A DNA stretch of 64,000 nucleotides from Aricia agestis (GCF_905147365.1 NC_056418.1:16119262-16183261); one strand, 5' to 3'. Counted from the first letter of the stretch, positions 43,256 to 54,740 are shown. The notes: generated from the sequence alone by a model not told the origin. Numbers and translations: made by a program.

Positions 43256-44411
43256 GAAAAAAATCCGCTTCCGAAATTTCTTCGTCCGGTAGGAATCGTT
43301 CTGAATATTTCATAGCATTATCCTGCTCTTGTATGGCCAATATTGTGTGGTGTAAGTCCTTAAATATTATATTCATGCCATGGTTGTTTAAAACCGAAGA
43401 TTTTGTGTACATAGTTTGCTGATAACTTAAGTTCAGATTAGAGTCCAATAGATAGGCATACTCATGGGTGGCATTGTCCAAATATAGCATATTATTGAAT
43501 GTTTCCAGTCTGAAGTTAAAAATATTATTATAGTTGTCATTAAATTTAAATGTTGGTAGCATAATTATTATATTAGTATTTTTTATGTCAAGTAATATTT
43601 GTCTCATATAAATTTTAATATCATAATAATTATTCGTAGTTCTAAAATCTTCCTCGCCAATCATTATAATACAATAGTCATTAAAACAATAGTCTTTTAG
43701 TTTGGTTGAAATGTTCTGTAAGAGTTGTTTTATTCCAACATTCGGAGTTAGGTAGTGACAAATATGAAAATCCTCTTGAAAATGTTTCTTGGCTATACTT
43801 AAAATATTATTAGTTTTATTTGAACTTAATATACATAACTTATTTTTTGTAATTTGAGTATATTTTTTCTCTTTACACTGGACTGGTGGCTCCATCTGTT
43901 CTTTGGAAAGTGCATTAATATTAAATTGTAATTGTTTCTCTTCAATATAATTGGTTTTACTCAGAACAGGTATATCTGTTTGAGTTTGCTTGGTGCAACT
44001 CTTTTTTGTTTGTCTCGAATTACTTCTAGGTGTTTTTAATGGAGATTTTATTGGACTAGACACAATTTGCTTGTAGAAGGAATTTTTGCGAATAAGGTTT
44101 TTGTTTTCGGTTTTTAGCCCCTCGATTTCAATTAATAAGGAGTCTATTTCGTTATTAGCGCTGAGTAGTTTAGTTGTCAGATCATCAACTTGTTTTTTAA
44201 GTTCAGTGACGATATCAACATTTTCATCTTCCGATAAATCGGGAACGCTATGCATAGTGCTATTCAGTATATTGATGTCGTAACTGTCATCCAGGTTCGC
44301 ATCGGTATGCGCTTGACCACGTCGAAACGTAATATTTCCTGTTTGGTCCATATGTGGGCTAGAAGGTTCTCGAGTAGTTCGATAGATGTCGTTGGCAAAC
44401 TGTTTTATCAA
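43248..44411 (-). CDS. LINE ORF1: coiled coil plus SGNH-like domain (387 aa)
   Basis: RNA-binding/particle protein of a CR1-group element. Residues about 65-112 (ELKKQVDDLTTKLLSANNEI onward) have heptad spacing of a coiled coil for trimerisation. A basic Ser/Lys-rich linker (118-142) follows. Residues about 190-360 have the strand-helix layout of the SGNH-hydrolase-like domain of CR1/L2 ORF1 (CIIMIGEEDF at 247-256; NTNIIIMLPTF; LNNHGMNIIF at 341-350). The usual GxND block reads GEED and no GDS serine block is obvious, so catalysis may be lost. Intact frame; the TAA at 43248-43250 overlaps the ORF2 frame. Confidence 0.82.
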   Translation of the reverse strand: MIKQFANDIYRTTREPSSPHMDQTGNITFRRGQAHTDANLDDSYDINILNSTMHSVPDLSEDENVDIVTELKKQVDDLTTKLLSANNEIDSLLIEIEGLKTENKNLIRKNSFYKQIVSSPIKSPLKTPRSNSRQTKKSCTKQTQTDIPVLSKTNYIEEKQLQFNINALSKEQMEPPVQCKEKKYTQITKNKLCILSSNKTNNILSIAKKHFQEDFHICHYLTPNVGIKQLLQNISTKLKDYCFNDYCIIMIGEEDFRTTNNYYDIKIYMRQILLDIKNTNIIIMLPTFKFNDNYNNIFNFRLETFNNMLYLDNATHEYAYLLDSNLNLSYQQTMYTKSSVLNNHGMNIIFKDLHHTILAIQEQDNAMKYSERFLPDEEISEADFFRH

Positions 44412-44487
44412 CAGAATTTATCTTTGATTTTTTCTTGTCTATGGTTCATTTAATGATTGGTGAACTAGAGACCATCGATATGTCAAA

Positions 44488-44745
44488 GCTTAGGATGCTT
44501 CTCATAAAACCAAAATCACCATAATATGTTTTCATATACATTTTGAGGAGTTCCCTCGATTACTCATGGATCCCATCATCAGATCACCACTTTTGTGAAA
44601 ATGGGACCAAATTGGAGTGAAACCTAATATAACAAAACAAACATTTTGAAAATCGGTTCACAAACGGCGGAGTAGTGGTCGAACATACAAAAAAAAAACC
44701 ACAGCCGAATATATAACCTCCTCGTTTTTTGGAAGTCGGTTAAAA
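44488..44745 (-). mobile_element. older repeat that received the LINE
   Basis: GCTTCTCATAAAACCAAAAT, CAGATCACCACTTTTGTGAA and TTTTTTGGAAGTCGGTTAAA parallel 26968-27210. The part left of the LINE is at about 39795-39809. Confidence 0.6.
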
Positions 44746-44891
44746 ATAAGAAGCATAGAAGCATATTATATAAAAATTACTTAATAAAATAATAATCCTT
44801 ATAATCCATTATAAATAAATATTTTACAATGAATATTGGAGTGGACTCGAGAGACTAGATATTGTTTTTGTATGGTGGACTGTGAAAGTGA

Positions 44892-44950
44892 AAAAAAATC
44901 GGCCAAGTGCGAGTCGGGCTTGCGCACGAAGAGCTCTGTACCGTTTAAAT
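44892..44950 (+). repeat. fragment of the AAGTGCGAGTCGG repeat
   Basis: AAATCGGCCAAGTGCGAGTC then GCGCACGAAGAGCTCTGTAC, the inverse of 32900-32944. Confidence 0.6.
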
Positions 44951-47511
44951 AAAGCAAAAATAGGCCATAAATAATGTTTTTTTTTTATTTTTGAAGTTAT
45001 TAATTTTAGAAGATTATTATTTTTAAATCAAGAAAAATAGAGATCGCTACAAAGAGAAACGACCCATCTGTACTCGTACAATCTGCGACGTATCAAGGCA
45101 ATCAGCTCTCTCATATCGAATGTTTTAATCGGGCACTCGCGTCCGGCTCGCAGGCAATCCAACGAAGACCGGCAAAATATATTATTCGCAGCATACGCGA
45201 ATACAGATTTTAATTTCAACCGAAAAATAATATTTTTCGAAAAACTTTTTCATAAAACTTCGGTTGAAAAAGCGTCATTAATGTTTAAAAAGAACTCAAA
45301 ATCGGGGGTCAAAGCCTCCGAACTCGTGAATAATTCCCAGTGTGTGCTATTTTATATTTACACCGCTAATGGAAAGTTAAAAATTAAATGTTCCGAGTGA
45401 ATAATACAGTGCGTACTGAATGTTTAAACTTCAAACGAACACGGCTTCGCTCTGTTTACAAGATGTTTACGAGACAGCTGTTGGAAGCCAAATCAGTTGA
45501 TACCAAAAGTCATTTTAGAGTTTTGTTTCGGAATAAACAGTAGGTAGTGTTCCAAAGCTACCACCAGTCACCACATCAAGTTTAATTCGAATCTAAAATA
45601 TCCATCCGTTCATAAACACAATCTTTCATTTATTATTTATTCTCGTCGCTCGTGGAAATGTCGACAAGCCAATATTTATGAATGATTGACACTACTGTGA
45701 TATCGCATTGTGTGCGGTTCTCGGTCGAATGACTCGGTAATTCCGAATTCGGATCCGGATAAATAATACAATAATTGCTCGACACGCGGTAGCTCGGGTA
45801 AGTAGTAGGACCGCCCGAGCTTCACGACCGGGAGATGTTGAGCTCGGTCTGAAAAGTCATAAGATAGTTTTTATCTTAGAAAAATCTGCGATTCCCATGT
45901 GGCAGACTTTAATGATTTGTGCTTAACGGTTGAACTAATTTTAATAACATTCGGTATGATGATACTCTCAGCCCCGGAAAAGAACATGGGATACTTTTTA
46001 TAGTAGAAAAATGTACATTTCTTGCGCGAGAAGGAAATTTCTACGTAACTAATAACTTAAGTTGATGTGACACAGCACCATTGAGATAAATGTTCTAGAG
46101 TAGTGCATCTACTATACTCAGCTAGCTGCAAGCAGACCACAGTCTGTGGCACGGTCGCTAGTCGCTGCACGAGCTCTTTCGCCGCTAATAGCTACTTATT
46201 CCCTGCCATTAACTGAACCGATGTTCATCGTCTGTTCTCATCGTCCTATTGCTTCTATAATCGCTTTTATTACCTGTGGGCTGTGAGTAAATTAAAAATT
46301 ACCGCCCGAGTACAAAGCATTGGCTCATTTATTCTTTGCAATGTTTCTGTAATTTTATTACACGGCTTTTCTGTAAATACACGGTCAATAAGTTGCTTTT
46401 CAATTATATTTTTCTTTACATGCGGCGAAAATTGGATCTTGATAAGAGAAATAAGCCAGGAAATAACAGAGAAAACGGAAAATATCGGCGATAATTTGTA
46501 AATGGAAAAGTTACCCAATCGATGGCAGTTATAGTATTAATAGCACTTTATAATATTATAATGTTTGTTTAAATATTATATTATTAATGCTATCAATAAG
46601 ACTTTCTGTGGAGTGAACTCTATAATTCTCTCTTCCTTACATAGGTTTAATTTTCTTCTTCATTCGACAGTCAAACCAGATCTACTCCTACAACAAGCTA
46701 AAATAACAGCGCAGCTTTAAGTTTCAAGTCATGCCACACAACTCAGCGCACAAACACCTCAAATTCATCCCAAATCTAATAAGGAATCATGAGGAAAACC
46801 AGACACGACGAAGTTAAATAAGGTGAAGACTGCACGAAGTTTGCATAAGACCAACATAAGATTGTCGCCGGAGCATTAACCTGAGGCTTGCACACTGAAC
46901 TGTGATGCAGCCCGTTAGAAAATCGCAATGCAGAATAATGAGTCACAAATTGCTAATTTTTTGCTGATTTGCTGATTTACTAATAAAAAGCTTAACTCAA
47001 CGGTTGGTGGTAAACTGGTTGCCTTGTCTACTTTATTTGCTGTTTTTGCTTAATAACGTCAGTTCATTGACAAAGTCAGCGACTGATTACGATTTTGAAT
47101 GACAAAATACATTTAAAAGTAGCTAAGGAATCACATTAAACCTTAACAATTATAAGAAATATATAAGAATTGCGTACTTACTTTTAAATTGGTAATATTG
47201 AAGGTTCTAACTGTAAAATAACAATGTTATCGATTGCAGTTTATTTGCCAACTTTCTACGCGCCGTATCGCAGTCCAGTGTACAAGCTCGCACTTAGTAT
47301 GCGTCGCCCTGGAGCTTGGCGGCGAGCGTCTAACTCAGTTTTCAATAGAACTCGCCTTTGTTTTTAATAAAGAACGACCTACTTCACAATCCCTCACTGA
47401 TTCTTTGCGGCCGCGAAATGTAACGTCTAAATCCCATTTTCTTAATCAAAGTTAAAGAATGGGCGTAGAACCACGTCAAGGCATTTTATTTACTAAATGT
47501 GGTGTTATATA
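44951..47511. other. low-repeat region, possibly host regulatory DNA
   Basis: Few recognisable transposons. Contains GC-mixed, non-repetitive patches (45050-45200, 45600-45850, 46060-46250, 47230-47420). 45660-45730 has AATATTTATGAATGATTGAC and a Runx-like TGTGCGGTT. No ORF shows a known family or codon-like conservation signs that I can judge by eye. Confidence 0.35.
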
Positions 47512-47833
47512 ACCGACTTCAAAAAAAGGAGGTTATCAATTCGACGCGTATGTATGTAATATTTCCAGAACTGCCCAATTTTGGTATATTTTGGTAGTAT
47601 GTTATATGTATGTACTATGTATGTATGTATTTACTATGTATGTATGTATGTTTTTATGTTTGTGCTCGCATATCTCTGGAAATACCATTCCGATATCCGT
47701 AATTCTTTTTTGTTGTACTAGTATTGTGCAACTTAGGGAATAATGCAAGTTTCATCAAAATCGGTTCAGTAGTTTTGGAGAAAGGGAGTTTAAATTCTCA
47801 ATTACGGACAATTTTGAAGTCGGTTTTATCTTT
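47512..47833. mobile_element. MITE-like element with ACCGACTTCAAAA ends
   Basis: Left ACCGACTTCAAAAAAAGGAG and right TTTTGAAGTCGGTTTT are inverted. The interior carries a (TATG)n array (47604-47651) and CATCAAAATCGGTTCAGTAG. The ends resemble those of the GAAGTCGGT family elsewhere. Confidence 0.65.
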
Positions 47834-48339
47834 TTAAAATGCAGCTTTTTTCAATTTTTTTTGTTGTTTTCAAATACCGTAATGGGATATTGCAATTTCT
47901 ATATTTTAAATGTGTGTGGTCTCTGCAATATGTCTTATTTACCAATTTTACTTCGTCACAGTTTTGCTCTAGAATAGATATATTACTTACCTGAAATAAA
48001 TCGTGATGTTAGCTGGGTGGTTAAAATTAACAATAACAAATAATTTTATGTACCATAAGGCGCTTCGTCAGCTCGTTTTCCGGTGCTACTTCATAAAATA
48101 AATGAACAAGCAGCCGGTAGTTAGGGCAATCAGAATTTTCTTCATGGCTGCTCGAGAAAAGTCGTAAATGGAAAATTGTACTCAACAGTACTTCGGAAGT
48201 AATACCTACTCAGTTTTATGTTTGCGCGGGAGGAAACCTTTTACCCTTTTTAATAACGATTTTCTTATAGAAGCTAAAATAACACGCCGGTAAGCGCAAA
48301 GAGAACCACTCAGAAATACTGTGCAGTGATTCACGGCAC
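47834..48339. other. no gene recognised
   Basis: Nothing supported. Confidence 0.5.
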
Positions 48340-48381
48340 CTCCTTAATCTGCAAATAAATGATTTGATTTGATTTCATTTG
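48340..48381 (+). mobile_element. LINE 3' terminus with TTTGAT tail
   Basis: TCTGCAAATAAATGATTTGA then (TTTGAT)n; the style of 3' end seen at 51485-51505. Short remnant. Confidence 0.45.
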
Positions 48382-48615
48382 AAAAATAAATATTGATTAA
48401 TTATGAAAAAAAGTGATTACCGAATAACATTTTATTTTATTACCAAGAAAACAATCTCCAATAATTGAAACATCAATGCTTGTCACAAGTCATTATTTAT
48501 TTTACGTTAACTTAACATCGTGCACTTTAGGTACTTATATGCGCTACTTTAGCTTACTGACTTGATCAATATTCGCTTATCGCAAATAATTATTATTTCC
48601 GATTCGGCGATTATA

Positions 48616-48678
48616 TTAGCTAGGTAATAGAACATTACTAGGACAGGAAAACCTAGTAATGTTCGATTACCTAGCTAA
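48616..48678. repeat. hairpin, 27-bp arms
   Basis: TTAGCTAGGTAATAGAACAT (arm 48616-48642) pairs with 48652-48678 with one mismatch around a 9-nt loop. Confidence 0.85.
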
Positions 48679-48689
48679 TAGTAACAGCC

Positions 48690-49029
48690 TACGCCACGAC
48701 GTATGTAATGTAGGGCGACGCGACGTAGGGTTCTGGACATTGACGGCTGGTATTAAAACGTCATTAGTAGCGGGCACAAGGGGCCGATCAATCTACATTA
48801 CTGTCCGGCACATTCGATTCATTATCCCGCCGACTCTGTGCGGAATCATTTCTTGGATAAATCGTAATATTGCCCGCCACCGTTAGTATTGTTTCTGTAA
48901 TTGAGATCGTGGAGTCATAAAATCGTGTCCTCAACCGTTATAAACGTGAAAGTTGATATGTGACATCGGATTATAGATTTATAATGATAACTCTTCAGTG
49001 AAAAATAAAGACGTTTTAAATATTCAAAG
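48690..49029. other. non-repetitive sequence, possible conserved noncoding element
   Basis: GC-mixed with GTATTAAAACGTCATTAGTA and ATTCATTATCCCGCCGACTC. No ORF of known type. Regulatory role is a guess from composition. Confidence 0.25.
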
Positions 49030-49499
49030 GTTCGACCGTTTTCGACATAATGTTCAGTAGTAAAGGCGGAGTTCGCTCGAGACGGGTTCGGACTCGACAT
49101 TCATCGTGTCGTGTGACGTTTGTCGTGTGTCGTGTGACGTGTGCAGTGTGCAGTGTGCAGTGTGCAGTGTGCAGTGTGCAGTGTGCAGTGTGCAGTGTGC
49201 AGTGTGCAGTGTGCAGTGTGCAGTGTGCAGTGTGCAGTGTGCAGTGTGCAGTGTGCAATGTGCAGTGTGCGGTGTAAACTGCAGCTGACGACTCCGGCTC
49301 CACTTCCCCCGCAGCTCATCCATTCACCCGCCGCGCTCGGTCTGTGTGTTGAGCGCCGCTTAGAACTAAATCTAATTAAATCTAAATCGTCGAGACTTAA
49401 TTTGGAACTTTCGCAATTCCAACTTTAAAAGGTCGCAAATTTGATCAACGGCGGGCATTAACGGAATTATTTAGTCCCGGAGTGTTCGAGTGCCGCTCC
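49030..49499 (+). promoter_or_regulatory. GC-rich island with 7-bp array; candidate promoter/first exon
   Basis: An initiator-like TTCAGT at 49051, GC-rich sequence with many CpG, and a strong donor-like CC/GTGAGTAG at 49500. The array at 49139-49270 opens long false ORFs in most frames, so coding is not supported. A 5' untranslated exon is a possible reading. Confidence 0.22.
49139..49270. repeat. 7-bp tandem array (GTGCAGT)n, about 19 copies
   Basis: Nearly perfect; one late unit reads GTGCAAT. Because 7 is not a multiple of 3, every frame encodes the same 7-residue cycle (CAVCSVQ on plus, HCTLHTA on minus), producing six stop-free frames. Similar but degenerate GTGTCGTGTGACG strings precede it. 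Confidence 0.95.
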
Positions 49500-51324
49500 G
49501 TGAGTAGTCGTGGAGTTTCGGCTCGCGCCTGTAGATTCAGCGCTCGCCTTAAAATAAGTTTCCTCTAGCTTTGTCGCAGCATCCGTGTCGAATTGTAAAT
49601 AATGTTGTTTTTCTTCTAGTTTTAAATAATTGAACAAATTTTTACGGTTGGGATATATTTTCTTCGTCGGCTGTAAAACAAAATATTGGCAAAACTTCAA
49701 GCCATTTCTAGAATTGTTTATTATTTTCACATAAACTTTACTAACAGAAAGAAGTGTATATTAGCTTTTTGCTTTAAACTAAGCCACATAAATCGGTATT
49801 TTCAATTGAAACGTAGTCCGCCGTTCGCCGCACTACAGCACGTTGTTTTCGGGTGTAATGGAATTTCGGCGATGAACGCTCCGGTTTAAATTGATTCCGT
49901 CAGCCGGTAATTTACGATCATTAATGAATTCGATCAGCCGGAGCGTGACCGACGCGGTAATGGCCATTTAGATCCTGCGGTCTCGTAGAAAATCGTGGTA
50001 CGTTTGCGTTTTGCAACGTCGCGCGTCGTTTAAAGGCCATTGCTTTTGCGACGCCGCAGAGGCGAACTGTTTAATGGGAGCATTAAACCGAGGATCGGCA
50101 GCTCGAAGACGGTAGGCAGCCATGGCCGACCAGAAACACCCGAAAACCTGAGCAAATAATCTGTTTACCTTTCATGAAAAATATATTTCGGAGGTTAATT
50201 TATAATCTAAGGAGGGTGACGTTGGAATTTTAAATTCGGCCCTGGGTTTGAAAGGAAACGGTGAATATTTTTACGTCAGCAGGTGTTATCGCCGAGGGCG
50301 GCTGGAGGCGGCAGACGGCGGCGAGAGGCGGCAGGAGCCTGGAGCGGTGATTAATGGCGTCGTTTACAATTTGCGGGACAGGTCGTCGTTAGTGATGCCG
50401 GGCCTCGCCTGTGATAACGTTTTAAATGATGCTAATAATAAGCAGGTACAAAAATAGGTACTTTCAGGGAGATTTTTTTGGATAAATACAACACTATGTT
50501 TTTTTTTAATAAAATTTACCATGATATTAGCCATCAGGTCGTTAGGCAGAGCCGGTAGCGAACGATAGCCGGCGGTCGGCTTCTCGTCTTCTATGCCTCA
50601 GTCACAGTGCGATCGCTTTTAGACAGATAGATTTTAACATTTCTTTTTTGGTTGCCTAATGATTTAATTAATAGCAACTGACCTTATCACCCTAGTTCTC
50701 CTAAATGAATGCGGTACTTATTATAACAAACAAACTAACAAAGCCCTGATGAGGTTGCGTGCCGGCGCTCTTTATCGGCGTGACGCGTCCTGGTGAAATA
50801 CGCGGAACACCACGCCCTGGGCAGGGCCTGTAAATCTTGATAATTGGCCGATAATTTATTATGATGAAATAACAGCGCCAAGGCGGTACAAAGTGCGTAA
50901 GTTCCGAATAGTTTTAGATCCGGGTATGGCCGTAGCCTCTACCTTGGTATCGTTTAACCTGTGCTTGCTGACATATCCAAATTTTCACTTTTTCTTACTA
51001 GTTGCTTGGGAATACCTGATTACTCTCACAGATTATTCTTCACTTAAACCATCCTAGCCGTTTAGCCCGCAGATCATCCTCGTAAGTCAGGGGCCAAATC
51101 CCGCATTAGTGGAATATAATAACGGCCTGCCGCCCGCGCCGCCCGCGCAGACCCTCGCACGGCTGAGCCCTAATCCCGCAATTTGATGTTATTTATAATT
51201 CATAACTTTCAAAAAGACCATAAATGGGAAAAATAAGCTGACAGACCATAGGTCGCTTCTATAAAAATGTACCACATTTTTACTTACTTACTTTACGTAC
51301 ATACTTAGCGTAAATTAGTTTAAA
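49500..51324. other. non-repetitive GC-mixed region, no gene recognised
   Basis: 49880-50110 (GTAATTTACGATCATTAATG and others) and 50820-50870 (GATAATTGGCCGATAATTTA) contain homeodomain-type TAAT cores in complex sequence. 50290-50340 is a GGCGGCAGACGGC-type purine-rich patch. The 69-codon ORF at 50248 has no family. Confidence 0.3.
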
Positions 51325-51510
51325 CTATCATTGTTATTTTCCACCTTTTTGGTAAAAGGTGCCCCTGTGCGAGTTTCTTACGCGCGCCGGTTCTTCTCGG
51401 CGGGGTAGTTCCAAAACCGGTGGTGGGCCTCATGTAGACACGACGTTCTAAAAGTGTTAACTTTGTTAACCTATTTAGAAATAAATATTTTGATTTTGAT
51501 TTAAACCTGC
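51325..51510 (+). mobile_element. 3' fragment related to the 2839-6394 LINE family
   Basis: CCGGTTCTTCTCGGCGGGGT and CGAGTTTCTTACGCGCG are the reverse complement of the 2890-2955 block. The right end AAATATTTTGATTTTGATTT resembles a TTTGAT-type LINE tail. The relation of strand between the two copies is opposite, so one may be an inverted subfamily; the strand assigned here follows the tail. Confidence 0.6.
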
Positions 51511-53739
51511 TCCACGAAGACAATTTCATTGTACCTTTCCGCGAATCTATTCTGCTCGTTATTCTATATTACATAGAGTACAAATTGGTTTTTCGTTTTC
51601 TAGCGGATTAATCTCTTTGATGTAGGCGCTAACAAACATTTCCATCGTTCTATTATTCGCATCTTTTGTGCCACGTTTATTAATTACAGTGCTTATTCGT
51701 CAGATTTAAATTTAATCTGCCGAGCTAAGCTCGATGAACATTTTACATAATAATATATTGACATATATAATCTAATATACAGGGTGCAATTAAACCTACC
51801 TGCCAATATTTTATCCCAAAAAAAAATCGATACACAATGGTCACTTCCTAAGTTCATAATAATTATGATATTGCGACCGCTAGTCCATCGCGCCGCACAG
51901 ATTAATCCGGTCGGAAGACCGGTTATGCGTAGGGGTAAAGCGGGGGTGACGCGCGGGGTGGGAGGCGGGAGGCCCGCCGGGCGCCGGCGACCGTTTAGTG
52001 CCACGCGCGAAGTTGTATAGCTAACACGTAATTATTTCGTTTATCAAAGACTCGGATTATGGACAGTTCGCACTTCGCAACACCTGCACACGCCTAGCCA
52101 GCCTCGAAAACATGCCTCTGACGAGGTTAAAAGTGACAAAGTTGTGCTTAACAAACTTTTAAGGTCTTAAAGACAATGTGCAAAACGCGCTAGACTCTGC
52201 TTAGAGCAAAACGGATTGCAGTTTGAACTATGTTAAGTGTAGACAAGATGGAAGTAAATAAGATTTAGAGGTGGGTTGTTTTGATTTTTAATTAGTTGTA
52301 CTGTGTACATAAGTTGAATGATTTTTTTAAATACGCCTAAATGCAAAGGATGTGGTTTAGATTTATTATAAATTTCTAAAGTGCTTATTTTTCGTAATTA
52401 AAAAGTTGTAATTTTCCATTCTTTTGATGTGTATCAATTAATTTTATTCTAAGCATACCTGTCTACGTCCTTTACATTTGACGGTCCTAAGCCTGTCAAA
52501 GTATGAAGGGAAAATTCGCAACTTATGATAATAACAAGAATGAAGAATGTCAATCGAAGGGCGGGGCGGGGCCGGGCGGCGCATGTGTCCATATTTTGTG
52601 GTGTTTGGTAGGATAACTTTCAGAGGCTATTTCTCAAAATTTTAGTACTGAGTGATTATAAAAGAAGAAATACGTGTATTTTTATTTTTAACAAGGATTA
52701 ATATATCCAAATTTGGCAGGAAGGTTAAATTGCACAATGTATAGAATAATAAATATTATTGATAACTATTTATGTTCGTACGTCTAATTTTAGTTTCTAT
52801 TTCTCGAAGATAGTATCGACGTCAGATAAATATTACAGAAACCAACTTATAAGTAAACTGTTAAGTTCCTTTCTTCTGCCGCTCTGCCGCAGTAGATCCA
52901 ACTATGGTCGCTAAATACATATTATATCGTCCCTATACGCACGGTGTTGAATAGTTTGCTTACAGTTATTTAACCTCGAAGTTTCTGTGATATTGATCCT
53001 CATGTCGTTGGCATAAAGGCACCGTCGGAGGCAAAATACTCTGGAACCATTAAGCGGTACATCATTGTCAGGGTGAAATATCTGCGATATTAGGTGTGTG
53101 CCAGCGCCCGGATCACAATATTCTTGTTTATACCCATTGTCCCGAAGGCTGGAAATGTTCGTGAGCAGGTTCGTATATTATTGTTAAGGCGCGTCCGGAT
53201 TAACGTGACGTGACAGGAAACTGAGCAGAACTTGCGCAGGACTCGTCGCGAGTGATGCGGACAAATTGACAAATGTGGGAACATCACGCGACTTCGTATT
53301 CTTTAATGCCTACCGTACGGTCAATACTTGTGGGTACGGCGGCTTATGAGATTCATCAGTAGGTACACTGTGGTCTGTGATACGCGTGATGAAAACTCGC
53401 GTGACGTCCTTAAAATACACGTGACATACGTCTATGCTCGACTGCGACAATGATCGTGAACAATGGAAGCCTTTCCAAGTATTATTCTAGTTTTATGTAG
53501 AGTCAGAAGAAACTTTACGTACAGTCTTCAATTAATGTTACGATGCCGACTCCTTTAATCCTACATGCAAAAAAGCAACGATAATTTTGGTTTGGGAATT
53601 ACATTTTCCCAGGTTTGTAGGTCAGTGCACCCAGGAGCGAGCGCTCTTAAAATATACGATTTCCTTTAAATAGCTTTGAGACTAAAATTTCTGTTCAAGA
53701 AATCCCAGGGAAGTATAAAATGAGCGTTGCATGTAATTT
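51511..53739. other. no gene recognised
   Basis: GC-rich patch at 51880-52010 (GGGGTGGGAGGCGGGAGGCC) and at 52555-52590 (GGGCGGGGCGGGGCCGGGCG) within AT-rich sequence. No ORF or repeat with support. Confidence 0.4.
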
Positions 53740-54740
53740 GTGCGCGGAGCGCGGGCGCGGGCGCCGGGCGGATCGCGTGCTCACATCGCCATAAAACATA
53801 ATGTAAACAGGAACGGCATAATGCGGCCTTTCCTCTGAGCGTTTTTATGAATTTATTACTCCTTGGAAAAACCTTATAATATAGTCATTTTCATGTTCTA
53901 GTTAAAATAGACAAAGTAGCTGTGTCACGGTAAACCCGCTGCTGCTTTCAATTTTATATTTTTAATAAATTAATGACAATAATTTGGCTGCAAACACAAC
54001 TGCAATTGTGTTTGTTGAATGCTGTAAAATGTGATTTTTATTGCATTTTCTAGCAATGGAATCCATAGCGAGCTACCCCACACGTTTGCCTTGATACAGT
54101 TTGTAACAATAATATTATAATCGTTAAGTATATTTCCCGGAAACATCTTCTCATAACGGATTACGTGATTCCTTACAGATATTGCAAGACTAAGACGTGT
54201 ACTCCCCCCTGTCCCCCTCTCCCCATCCCCCCACGTCGATGGAGGCTGTGGTTTGATTGATTAAACTTTAAAGTCGACAGTGGCCCGATGCGAACACAAC
54301 TCACTCGGGCCGATGACTAGCGACCCCGAATTCGTCATGAATTTCGATCACTGCGGTCGCTTGCGGGTTCACTTTGATCAAACCACGTTATTAATGTCTC
54401 TCTGTATGTTTTCATACAGTAAAATTTATCGTCACTGATAAAGTCCAACTTTTTTAAAGACCCTTTTACAATGCGTAATTGTCAGCCCGCACAATATTAT
54501 GTATTTCGCAGCGGGGTACATTAATTATCGCGATGTTTGTGAAATGGAAAAATGTCGGTCGAGTCAACACGATGGCCGATGTAATGAGAACCCCGTGCCC
54601 GGAGCGCTGCGTATTAATTAACTGACGATATTTTTCATGAAAACAATGCAGGTGGCTTCGTCGCTATGCAAACTTCATCTTAACGTATTATAAAAGGTTT
54701 TTCCGCATTTCCTTTCATGTCATTCATGTCGTATTAACGT
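53740..54740. promoter_or_regulatory. candidate enhancer cluster (motif-rich noncoding DNA)
   Basis: Non-repetitive sequence with recognisable binding-site cores: CCATAAAA (Hox/Cad type, 53789) beside GTAAACA (Fox, 53803); TGTGGTTTGATTGATTA (54247-54263) joins a Runx core to an Exd/Hox composite; CTTTGATCAAACCAC (54372-54386) joins a TCF core to an inverted Runx core; ATTAATTA-type sites at 54520 and 54614. Motif matches of this length arise by chance, so function is inferred from clustering only. Confidence 0.3.

Larger units (their letters stand above)
39810..44487 (-). mobile_element. CR1-group non-LTR retrotransposon, near full length
   Basis: 4.7-kb minus-strand LINE: 5' leader of about 75 bp, ORF1 (44411-43248), ORF2 (43255-40379), 3' UTR of about 570 bp, and a 3' tail of (CTTATT)n-type repeats (plus strand AAGAATAAGAATAAG at 39809-39832), the short microsatellite end used by CR1-group elements instead of poly(A). 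A 5-bp GCTTA repeat (39805-39809 and 44488-44492) may be the target duplication. Flanking pieces (CATATGCTTA / GCTTAGGATGCTTCTC) together resemble 26968-26985, so it landed in an older repeat. Both ORFs are intact, so it is potentially young. Confidence 0.92.

Noticed and set aside
49016..49428. Six overlapping ORFs across the 7-bp array (HCTLHTA and CAVCSVQ cycles)
   Set aside because: Open frames are an arithmetic result of a stop-free heptamer repeat; no unique flanking domain.
50248..50457. 69-codon ORF in a GC-rich patch
   Set aside because: Arg/Gly-rich from GGCGGC repeats; no homology recognised by eye.
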